From Multifurca ochricompacta (taxonomy: Eukaryota; Basidiomycota; Agaricomycetes; Russulales; Russulaceae): a stretch of 11,438 nucleotides of DNA. The position numbers were made by a program, and so were the translations under genes. Location of the stretch: NCBI GenBank assembly GCA_022496185.1, contig WTXG01000590.1, positions 1-11,438 on the forward strand. Direction: 5' to 3'. Within the stretch, counting starts at the first letter, position 1; the number at the start of each line of letters is the position of its first letter. Of this stretch, positions 1 through 7,214 are shown piece after piece. The notes beneath the pieces were generated by a model. It worked only from the letters and a program-made list of their open reading frames with translations, was not told the origin of the DNA and did not search any database.

Positions 1-5
1 TTTCT

Positions 6-1302
6 TCAAATTGTGAGTGTGGCCCATGAAAGGCACAGGTCTTGGTTCATATTTTGGGAAACTTGTGCCCAAAGGTCCATGTCATGGAGACTGACCATGG
101 CCGCTTTCGCAAATACCTCCTCTGGGAGAACAGTGATGTCATTATTGTCATCCTCCCCTGTATGCATATCTGGCCTGCGCGACAGCGCATCCACTCTAGC
201 ATTCTGGCTCCCAGCGATGTGTTTCAACGTGAAGTTATATTCCTCTAACTCCAAGACCTCTCGTGCCACGCATCGACTGATTTTATGGGGTTCTTTCCAA
301 TATAATAGATTGGAATGGTCAGTGTGAACGATGGTCTTATGCGGGGTTCCTGCCAGGTAGGGTCGCCAGTGTCGCAATGCCTTGACTATGGCTAAGAGCT
401 CCCTATCCCAGATGTCATAGTTCCTTTCAGCTGAGGAGAAGGTTTCGGAGTAGTATGCCACTGGGTGAAGTATTTGTGCGGCATCCCTCTGGTATAATAC
501 TGCCCTGTTCGCAAAGTGAGAGGCGTCCACTTCTACTTCAAAGGGGTGGCTCAGGTCTGGTTGGATAAGTACCGGTTCTGAGCCGACAAGGTTCCTGATC
601 TGTTCAAATGCCTGCTGCTGTGCTGCATCCCAGTGCCATGGTGCATCCTTTTTCAGCAGGTCGTTCAATGGTTGTGCTATGCCTGAAAACCCCTTGACAA
701 ATCGTCGGTAGAAGTTGCAGAATCCGATGAATGATCGGACATCCTTGATGCAGGTTGGCACAGGCCACTCCCGGATTCCCTGTACTTTAACGGGGTCCAT
801 GCGCACTTGTCCTCCTTCCAAGATAACTCCTAGATACTCAACGCTCCGTTGTTTGAAGGAGCATTTGGCAGGTTTGAGATATAGGTCGTGTTCGTGTAGT
901 ATGTCCAACACCTGATGCATGCGACTTCAATGATGGTCCAAATTATCTGGGGTGGCTACTAAGATGTCGTCCATATAGACCACTACTTCTCCCGTAAGAA
1001 TAAGATCACGAAAGATGTGGTTCATCATAGACTGGAATGTTGCCGGCAAGTTCGTGAGACCAAAGAACATGACATTGGGTTCAAACAACCCTTGATTTGT
1101 TTTGAACACCGCCTTGCACTGGTCACCTTCCTTGATTCTAACGTTGTTGTAACCCCATCGCACGTCCATCTTTGAGAAGAGGGACTTATCCCTCATAGTA
1201 TCAATGAGCTCAGAGATGAGCAGCAGGGGATAGGCATTTTTCACGGTGTATGCATTGATTCGCCGATAATCCTGAACCGGTTGCAGCTTGCCGTCCTTCT
1301 TT
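6..1302 (-). pseudogene. pol: pol of element A, part 2: reverse transcriptase palm/thumb and RNase H
   Basis: This continues RT after the frame change: DYRRIN-like sequence, the [12 protein letters not shown] strand, then YMDDIL at about 967-978 with the two catalytic aspartates of the RT active site. The thumb and RNase H follow: VEVDAS, DRELLAIV, HTDHSNLLYW and ARVDALSRR supply the D-E-D-D carboxylates. RNase H removes the RNA template during cDNA synthesis. TGA codons interrupt at 927-929 and 6-8; between them the frame is unchanged. Homology with B's pol continues on both sides of 927, so this is one broken gene rather than two. Integrase should lie beyond the left edge. Confidence 0.92.
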
Positions 1303-2143
1303 TGATGAAGAAGAAGGGTGAGGCGTACTGCGACTTGGATGGGCGAATGTATCCCTTTGCCAAATGTTCTTCAAGGAATTCCGTTAGTGCCACCTGCTTG
1401 GACTGGGACAGCAGATAGATTTTGCAATCTATTGCTGTTGGCGTATCGGGGAGTAGGTCTATGGTGTGGTCCCATGGTCTGGAGGGTGGAAAATGCTGGG
1501 ATTCTTCTTCAGAAAACACCTTCCAATGCCAATGGTAGGTACTTGGCATGACATCACTGTATGTTTTTTCTGTCTGTCCTTGTATCGCCTTCTGGGCTAA
1601 CTCTGATGCTTTGGTGACATAACAGTGACCTGGGTCTTCTTCTTCTGTACTTGTGGCTTTTATTGTCGGATGTCTGACTGCATAATCATAGCCTATTGAC
1701 GTAATGATAGTGGGATATGATTCTTTATCCATTGTCACATCAGCCCAGTTGATCTTGGGTTTGAATGTGGCGAGCCATGGGTACCCCAAAATGAGGTCTT
1801 CGTCTCCTAGATCCGTAACTAGGAAGCGAATGTTCTTTGTAATCTCTCCAACCTGGACCTTCAGATCCGTGTAGTGAGTGATCTTCCTGGCGCGATTGGC
1901 CGTCCCGTCAATATTCCAAATGTTCTTTTCTTGGGGAAGTGCCAGCCATCCCAAACCCATTGTTCTGATTAATCGTGGGTGAATAAAATTGTCTGTGGCT
2001 CCAGAGTCCACTAGAATGTCTCGATCGGCCGTCCTCTGTGTAGTTTCAAAATGGACTGGTATTTTCAATGATTTGAATTGACTAGCATACACAGAGGTAA
2101 CATGGAGTGCTTGTGCCCAGGCCGATGGGTTTGAGCCTAACAA
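1303..2143 (-). pseudogene. pol: pol of element A, part 1: aspartic protease and N-terminal reverse transcriptase
   Basis: In the -1 frame relative to gag, this open stretch begins at the T-run overlapping the end of gag. A retropepsin-type protease is visible: DILVDSGATDNF near 1990-2015 holds the catalytic D-S-G, followed by a downstream DLILGYPWL motif. The protease would cleave the Gag-Pol precursor. A linker follows, then the start of reverse transcriptase (HTIDLLPDTP, LAKGYIRPSKSQYASPFFFIK). Near 1300-1303 an A-run on the coding strand is one base shorter than in element B, pushing the frame out of register so that it ends at a spurious stop at 1241. The remaining RT continues in the next frame. 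Confidence 0.9.
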
Positions 2144-3646
2144 AAATCCTTCTTTGCAAACACCTTTTCAACCAGTATGGCGCGTACTTCCTCACTCTCC
2201 TTCATCATATTAGCCCATATATCCTGAGCTTTCTCTTCTTTCGACTGCTTATCCACAGTGGGTGGGTTGTTTTGAATGGGATGTTCTGGTGCTATGGTGG
2301 CGGCGGCAACTCGTACTCCCTTCTTGGGGCAGTCTCGAGACATATGTCCCAATGCTCTGCAATGGAAGCAGCGTCCTTCTTTCATTAACGTCTGCCGCTC
2401 GTCTTCGGTGAGTGCTGCCCGGGCTCGGGCACGGTCCGCAGAGGTATCCATGGCATTTGGATCCCGCTGGGTGTGCTGGGCAGGTTTTACTCTGAAGGCG
2501 GTTTTCCACTGGTCTCAGGTTTTTCCCTTCTTGGTGTTGACTCCAAATCGCGTTTGGAAGTCTAGATAATCTTGTTGCTGTCACTGGGCAGCATCAACCC
2601 AAGTGTCCCAGTCATGAGGATGATGGAACTGTATGATGTTTTTGACTAGCAGGTTAGGTAGTCCCTGAGAGAAGAGGTCTAGCGTGGCCTCCTCATCTGT
2701 GTCGTAACCGGCTCTGTTGGCCAGACTTCTGAACTTGGCGACGTATGCGTCAAGTTCTCCCTTCTCCATTCTGAGGGACTTTAGTTCTTGGGCTGCTTTC
2801 TGTTTGGCCTGCCTGTCTGTGAAGGCGTCCTTAAACCTTTCGGCTATGGTCTCCCAAAGACCTTTGCTTGTGGTTCGGCGCCTGCCTTCAACCTGCTCAT
2901 TTAGCCACTCCAGTTGTTCCATTGTCCAATCATCCACTGCATCCCCGCAGATCAGGGAAAGGAACAGATTGGCCTGCTGGAACGGGTTGACAATCTGTGG
3001 GACATCATGATTGAAGTTCTTGAATGTCGTGAACTCCAGCATGAATTTCTTGCTTTGTGAGTGGTCCCCAGTAAATGTTTGGGGCAACACTCCAGACAAG
3101 TGTCCGGAAGGGGGGGGATGTTTGGTGGTGGTGCCACAGGGGCTGGCGGGGTGGGTCTGGGAGTTGAGCAGCAATGGTAGACATGAGCTGGTGGGATGGG
3201 GTGACAGTGTCTGTGGATTGTAGGGATATCTGGGGAGTTGTCAAAGCAGGGGCTCTGATCGTGACAACTGCGGGTGCAACTGGAAACATAGTCGCTGCTA
3301 ATGCCGGTGCTTCTTCGCTGGGTTCTTCTACGTACTCCTCTGGTTCGGAGTCCGTGACAATGGCTGGAGGGTTTTCTCTCCACGGGCCTAGTCCAAATTC
3401 AGGTGGGGCAGGTCCTGTAGTGACCCAAGAGTGTCGGCTGTCCGAGTATCAGATGCGATACCAAACTCTTTTTTCGTCGTCGTATTCTACTGGTTGGTAT
3501 CTTCTGTCGTGATAGACGTAGTATCCAAACTCGGACTCAAAGTCTTTCCAGGTGGCAGAGCCAAGTACTTGCTGTGAAAGATTATGCTCATCTCTGCGTT
3601 CGATAAGTTCTTCCCGGAAGAGGGTCTGACTGCAGCTGGAAGCCAC
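2137..3646 (-). pseudogene. gag: gag of element A, broken by TGA codons and single-base deletions
   Basis: Gag is the structural protein that packages element RNA into virus-like particles. Reading from GTG at 3646, the N-terminal domain contains the GYYVYHD and VWYRI motifs, followed by a proline-rich linker, the capsid-like helical core (around VDDWTMEQLEWL) and a zinc knuckle CFHCRALGHMSRDC of the CX2CX4HX4C type. It ends at TAG 2137-2139. In-frame TGA codons lie at 3449-3451, 2581-2583 and 2515-2517. At 3449 and 2515 D has CGA and CGG; at 2581 D has AGG. Two single-base deletions, near 3145-3155 and in the C-run near 3109-3116, change frame relative to D. No in-frame ATG precedes the MSTIAAQL stretch, so the true start is unclear. 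The order matches D's gag throughout. Confidence 0.9.
2142..2149 (-). other. Candidate -1 frameshift site between gag and pol (element A)
   Basis: Minus-strand GGATTTTT sits just before the gag stop: gag reads GAT TTT TGT TAG, while the open pol frame reads GGA TTT TTG TTA GGC. Pol is therefore in the -1 frame, and the run of five T residues would let a TTT-bound tRNA slip back one base. It is not a perfect X-XXY-YYZ heptamer in the gag frame. The same octamer occurs at the end of C's gag. Confidence 0.55.
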
Positions 3647-3652
3647 TGTGAG

Positions 3653-3663
3653 AGACTCAACTT
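3653..3663 (-). other. Primer-binding site of element A (decayed self-priming type)
   Basis: Minus-strand AAGTTGAGTCT begins 2 nt inside the LTR end. It matches the complement of the LTR tract at 3888-3898 at 9 of 11 positions. The intact family-1 tract in D and E is AAGTCGAGTCT. A's primer-binding site differs by CG to TG and its LTR tract by CG to CA, so both mismatches are single CpG transitions from a perfect 11-nt pair. No tRNA-type TGG follows the LTR directly. Confidence 0.72.
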
Positions 3664-3887
3664 GATGTTACATCCGGTGTGAGACGTTCTGCACGGCTTG
3701 TGCAACGGCTTTGTACGTTTGTTCAGATAAGAGATCAATAGGACCTCTTGGAGTTCGAATGGATGAGTCAAAGTCAAAGGGGCTGTTCCCTAGTGACAAT
3801 GTTGAGTGGAAAGTGCCAAAAGCACTGAGATGATCAAGTCAAAGGTTTCAAGGGGAAGTCCGGAAGACAAACACCGATGTATTCAAT

Positions 3888-3898
3888 AAGTCAAGTCT
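3888..3898 (-). other. Self-primer tract at the predicted transcript start of LTR A
   Basis: Minus-strand AGACTTGACTT, starting 34 nt after the first base of the TATA box. By analogy with Tf1, the first 11 nt of the mRNA would fold back onto the primer-binding site. One CpG transition relative to D (AGACTCGACTT) breaks the pairing in this copy. Confidence 0.62.
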
Positions 3899-3924
3899 GA
3901 GGTCTACAAGGTAGTTACAGCGGA

Positions 3925-3932
3925 CTTATATA
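3925..3932 (-). promoter_or_regulatory. TATA box of LTR A
   Basis: TATATAAG on the minus strand, present at the equivalent place in LTRs D and E. The self-primer tract (3888-3898) starts exactly 34 nt downstream of its first base, a plausible TATA-to-start distance. The function is inferred from sequence and position. Confidence 0.7.
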
Positions 3933-3955
3933 CGTAATTGAATGAGCGTCTACAA

Positions 3956-4073
3956 GATAAGGAACTAGAGTCAGGTGGGCCCAAATATATGGAAGCAGAC
4001 AGCGTAAAGTCGGGCTTCTGATAAGGTATTAAGTAAGTGTCCGAACATAAAGATAAGGAGATAGCAAGATAAG
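3956..4073 (-). promoter_or_regulatory. GATAAG cluster in U3 of LTR A
   Basis: GATAAG occurs on the plus strand at 3956-3961, 4020-4025, 4052-4057 and 4068-4073, all upstream of the TATA box in the element's own direction. LTRs D and E have similar clusters. HGATAR is the core bound by fungal GATA-type zinc-finger regulators, so these could be promoter elements. That role is an inference from the motif alone. Confidence 0.35.
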
Positions 4074-4259
4074 AGAAAAGAGGGTAATCATAGGTATACA
4101 GTGTGTCAACAAGTCCAAAGCAAGTCACAGGGATGGGCGTAAGGTACGTGATGGGTCCCAGGATGGGGACATGATTGTGAAGTGTAGAGTGGGTGGCAAG
4201 GACGGGTTGCTGTTGGGGAGGTGGAAGAAAATGGGGTTGCTTGGCAGGGATTGTAACAC

Positions 4260-5401
4260 TATGCTTCACCCTTCTTTTTCATTAAAAAGAAGGACAGGAA
4301 ACTATGACTGGTGCAGGATTACAGGCGGATTAACGAACTCATGGTGAAAAACAACTACCCACTTCCTCTGATCTCGGAAATCATCGACAAAATGTGTGAT
4401 AAAGCCTTGTTCTTAAAGATGGACGTCCGCTGGGGTTATAATAACATTCGTATTTGAGAAGGCGACCAGCCCAAGGCTGCCTTTAAGACTAATCAAGGAC
4501 TTTTTGAACCCAACGTCATGTTCTTTGGCCTAACAAATTCACCGGCAACCTTCCAGTCCATGATGAATCATATTTTCCAAGACCTGATCCTTACGGAAGA
4601 AGTGGTGGTGTACATGGACGACATCCTAGTAGCTACAAAAGACAATATTCATCATCACCAAACCTGAGTTCATGAAGTACTGGAAATCCTGGCAAAGCAT
4701 GACCTTTATTTGAAACCTGCCAAGTGCTCCTTCAAGCAAAAAACCGTCGAATACCTGGGTGTCATTCTAGAAGGGGGCAAGTACACATGGACCCTGTAAA
4801 AGTACAAGGAATCCGAGAATGGTCTATCCCACAGTGTACCAAGGACGTCAGATCGTTCATCGGTTTCTGTAATTTCTACCGATGTTTCGTCAAGGGATTC
4901 TCGGCTATTGCCTGGCCACTCAATGATTTGTTGAAGAAGGATGTACCCTGGCACTGGGACGAGTCACAGCAGAAGGCATTTGACTGAATAAAAGCAATCA
5001 TCAGCTCCGAACCAGTCCTTATTCAACCTGATTTAACCAAACCCTTTGAACTGGAAGTTGACGCGTCCATGTATGCCAATGGCATGGTCCTATCACAAAG
5101 AAACACTGAAGGAATCCTTCACCTGGTCGCATTCTACTCAGAAACGTTTTCGTCAGCGGAAAGGAATTACGATATTTGGGACAGGGAACTACTAGCTATT
5201 GTAAAGGCACTACGACACTGGCGACCATACCTGGCTGGATCCCCACATAAGACCATCATCTATACGGACCACTCCAATCTTCTTTATTGGCAAGAACCCC
5301 ATAAGATCAGCCGACAGGTAGCACGAGAGGTTTTGGAGCTCGAAGAGTACAACTTCATGCTCAAACACCTACCTGGGGCTCGTAATGCATGAGCCGATGC
5401 C
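4260..5401 (+). pseudogene. pol: pol of element B, part 1: reverse transcriptase and RNase H
   Basis: The reading frame starts inside RT (YASPFFFIK, matching A's RT) and continues through [17 protein letters not shown] (4611-4622, the catalytic aspartates), the thumb, and RNase H with LEVDAS, DRELLAIV, YTDHSNLLYW and ADALSR. Breaks are TGA at 4305-4307, 4455-4457, 4665-4667, 4985-4987 and 5390-5392, each where an arginine CGA is plausible from A or from the family pattern. One base is missing in the G-run at 4773-4777, so the frame shifts from 4260-4777 to 4778 onward. Protein similarity with A's pol is strong, but the copies are clearly diverged, so B is a relative of family 1 rather than a recent duplicate of A. 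Confidence 0.93.
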
Positions 5402-6619
5402 TTGTCCAGACCAACCGGATGTGATGAAGGAGAGAACGACAATGACAATATCGTCGTCTTACCAGAAGAAGTCTTTGCGAAGACCACTGTAGTTAGCCTC
5501 CATGACATGGATTTATGGGCCCAAGTGACACAAAACATGAACCAGGAACTGTGCAAATCCTGGGCAGAGCTGCACAACATAAAAATGAAAAACGGCCTCT
5601 GGTGGAAGGACGGCGATCAATTGGTTGTCACCGGTGGCGATAACATTAAGAGGGGGGTGATCCATTTTCACCACAACCTTCCCTCCGCAGGACATCCAGG
5701 GATTGCAAACACTTATGCCCTTGCCAAACAAGACTACTGGTGGCCAAACATGAAAAAAGACATTGAAGCATATGTCAAAGGATGTGCAGAATGCCAGGCA
5801 AACAAAGTAAACACTCACCCAAAACTGCCGGCACTTTCACCTATTACACCGATAGCGACAGCTCCCTTCCAGACCATCGCCATGGACTTCATTGTCAAAC
5901 TTCCACAGTCACAGGGATACGACTCGATACTCACTATCACGGACCATGACTATTCAAAGGCCGCCCTCTTCATCCCCTGTAACGAGACAATATCGGCAGA
6001 AGGAGTCGCAAAACTTTACCTGGATCATGTCTATCGACATTACAGACTCCCACAGAAGATCATTTCTGACTGAGACCCACGGTTCACTTCCATGTTCACC
6101 CGGGCCCTCTGCAAACATCTCGACATTCAGCAGAACATCTCCACCGTGTATCACCCTCAGACAGATGGTCAATCAGAACGAACAAATCAATGGCTAGAAC
6201 AATACCTTCGATTTTGGTGTAACGAACAACAGAATGACTGGGCAGAATGGCTGGTGACGGCTGAGTTTGCACACAATAGTTGGCCAAATGGGACGACGAA
6301 AGCCACTCCTTTCTCTCTTATTATGGGATGGGACCCTCGCACCACATGGACAGACAAACCCACAAATGTACCATCTGTGACACAATGTATTGGCCAATGG
6401 GAAGAAATACGGGAATCGGCCAATAGAAACCTTCAGAAGGCACAAAGGACCCTGGCCGAGAAGCCCACTAAGTTTACACCCTACCAGGTCGGAGATCAAG
6501 TCTGGTTGGAAGGGCGCAATATCCACACATTGCATCCAACAGCAAAATTAGCTCCCAGACGCCATGGCCCCTTTGTAATTGAACAGAAGCTTTTGGACGT
6601 CACGTACAAGCTCACATTA
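5402..6619 (+). pseudogene. pol: pol of element B, part 2: integrase, truncated at the C-terminus
   Basis: Integrase joins element cDNA to host DNA. After an acidic linker, the HHCC zinc-binding domain is visible at about 5660-5805 (HNLPSAGH, then 29 residues, then CAEC). The DDE core follows: the first aspartate is in MDFIVKLP, the second in KIISD at 6068-6070, and the glutamate in GQSERTNQW. The second aspartate and the glutamate are separated by 35 residues, the canonical D-35-E. A GPF-type C-terminal module (RRHGPFVIEQKLLDVTYKLTL) follows. TGA at 6071-6073 interrupts right after the second aspartate, where family members have an arginine. C's LTR cuts the gene at 6619. The frame then runs on to a stop at 6785-6787, but those residues are LTR sequence, not integrase. 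Confidence 0.93.
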
Positions 6620-6758
6620 TGTGACGGTTTGATTATCCTTTCTTTTCTTCTTGACTGTCTGGAACGACTGCATGGGCTGTATCAGCTGATCTATCTAACT
6701 AGGTTAACTGACTGTATATCACAGAGGGCGCAACCCCTCTGTTGCTTGTTTGTGTCTT

Positions 6759-6875
6759 GGTCTAGCCCATCCTTTGTACTTACATGATGTAGTTTGACGT
6801 AGCCATGAGATCACTATGACATAGTTATGATATCATTCTACTATATCTACATCACTTTATCTTACTGGCTAGACC
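6759..6875. repeat. Inverted repeats in U3 of LTR C
   Basis: GGTCTAGCC (6759-6767) is mirrored by GGCTAGACC (6867-6875). Inside this, TGATGTAG near 6784 is mirrored by CTACATCA near 6847, and a perfect palindrome ATGATATCAT lies between. The stretch is AT-rich and lies upstream of the TATA-like box. It could be a promoter structure or a remnant of a small inserted inverted-repeat element; nothing in it codes. Confidence 0.45.
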
Positions 6876-6900
6876 CTTATCTCTGATAGCGACTGGACTG

Positions 6901-6907
6901 TATTTAA
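6901..6907 (+). promoter_or_regulatory. TATA-like box of LTR C
   Basis: TATTTAA, 36 nt from its first base to the self-primer tract at 6937. The spacing parallels the 34 nt seen in all three family-1 LTRs, which supports its role as the promoter setting the transcript start. Confidence 0.6.
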
Positions 6908-6936
6908 CCTATGTAGTTCTGAGACAAACAGACTCT

Positions 6937-6947
6937 AAGTCTGTTCT
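6937..6947 (+). other. Self-primer tract at the predicted transcript start of LTR C
   Basis: AAGTCTGTTCT is perfectly complementary to the 11 nt at 7204-7214, and the pairing stops at exactly 11 on both sides. Its position fits the RNA 5' end. It also overlaps a local near-palindrome (ACAGACT / AGTCTGT around 6928-6944), so the RNA 5' end could alternatively fold on itself. Confidence 0.72.
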
Positions 6948-7203
6948 CCTGTGCCAATACAGGTGTTCCCTTGACTCACAGAAAGATTCCCCTTGAACCC
7001 TCTTAAGTCACGACTTAGAGGGACTTCGAACCTCAGTAGCTTGTGACAGGACTTAGTGTCGCTGTTTGATCCTGAATCTCGCATGCGCCCCTCTATCTTG
7101 TGTGGGCTTGACTCGACTTAGTTGTGGTCCTGATCCTGACTTAGTTCCCTTGAATCCGAACAACTCTCTGACCTTGACACAGCACGCACCTGGCTGTGAC
7201 ATT

Positions 7204-7214
7204 AGAACAGACTT
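7204..7214 (+). other. Self-priming primer-binding site of element C
   Basis: AGAACAGACTT begins 2 nt after the LTR end and pairs perfectly with 6937-6947. The length (11 nt), the 2-nt offset and the TATA-relative position of its partner all match family 1, although the sequence is unrelated to family 1's. Confidence 0.75.

Larger units (their letters stand above)
1..4258 (-). mobile_element. Element A: degenerate Ty3/Gypsy retrotransposon, minus strand, 3' end outside window
   Basis: Read on the minus strand, this stretch runs 5' LTR, primer-binding site, gag, protease, reverse transcriptase and RNase H, and leaves the window before integrase. This domain order up to RNase H is that of Metaviridae (Ty3/Gypsy). 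The element lies inside the reverse transcriptase of element B: B's RT reading frame resumes at 4260, immediately beyond the LTR end. If 5-bp target duplication applies, CTATG (4259-4263) should recur beyond A's 3' LTR. Coding parts carry five in-frame TGA codons and at least three single-base frame changes, so the copy is dead. Its gag is closely related to that of element D. Confidence 0.93.
3666..4258 (-). repeat. 5' LTR of element A (family 1)
   Basis: A 593-bp segment bounded by TGTTAC at 3666 and GTAACA ending at 4258, giving the canonical TG...CA ends with 6-bp inverted termini. It aligns throughout with the LTRs at 8883-9413 (same orientation) and 9414-9998 (opposite orientation). It holds a TATA box, a GATAAG cluster and the self-primer tract. 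Gag begins about 20 nt beyond its inner end. The matching 3' LTR is not in the window. Confidence 0.92.
4259..6619 (+). mobile_element. Element B: pol fragment of an older Ty3/Gypsy element, split by A and C
   Basis: This plus-strand pol segment enters abruptly in mid-RT at the outer end of A's LTR and stops abruptly at the start of C's LTR, within the conserved C-terminal part of integrase. Both edges coincide with TG/CA LTR ends, the signature of later insertions into a pre-existing element. Its missing 5' half (LTR, gag, protease) should lie left of A, and the integrase end plus 3' LTR right of the C/E/D cluster. It carries six TGA interruptions and one frame change, the heaviest damage in the window, consistent with being the oldest layer. 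Confidence 0.88.
6620..7201 (+). repeat. 5' LTR of element C (family 2)
   Basis: A 582-bp segment bounded by TGTGACGG at 6620 and TGTGACA ending at 7201 (TG...CA). No second copy is in the window, so the ends are inferred from three agreeing facts: the abrupt end of B's integrase at 6619, the terminal dinucleotides, and the primer-binding tract that starts exactly 2 nt after 7201, as in family 1. It contains a TATA-like box (6901-6907), the self-primer tract (6937-6947) and an inverted repeat in U3. Confidence 0.8.

Noticed and set aside
13..327. Plus-strand ORFs over elements A (13-327, 2107-2388, 3174-3512)
   Set aside because: They are reverse-strand shadows of A's gag and pol, with no family resemblance.
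3904..4269. Minus-strand ORF of 121 residues inside LTR A
   Set aside because: It falls within U3 of an LTR and has no recognisable motif.
4305..6073. Reassigned TGA codon (for example a mitochondrial code)
   Set aside because: The affected residues are mostly expected arginines, not tryptophan, genuine Trp positions use TGG, frame changes accompany the stops, and C and D use TGA normally or not at all.
6620..6787. C-terminal extension of B's integrase into C's LTR
   Set aside because: Homology to integrase stops exactly at the LTR edge, so the added residues are accidental read-through.
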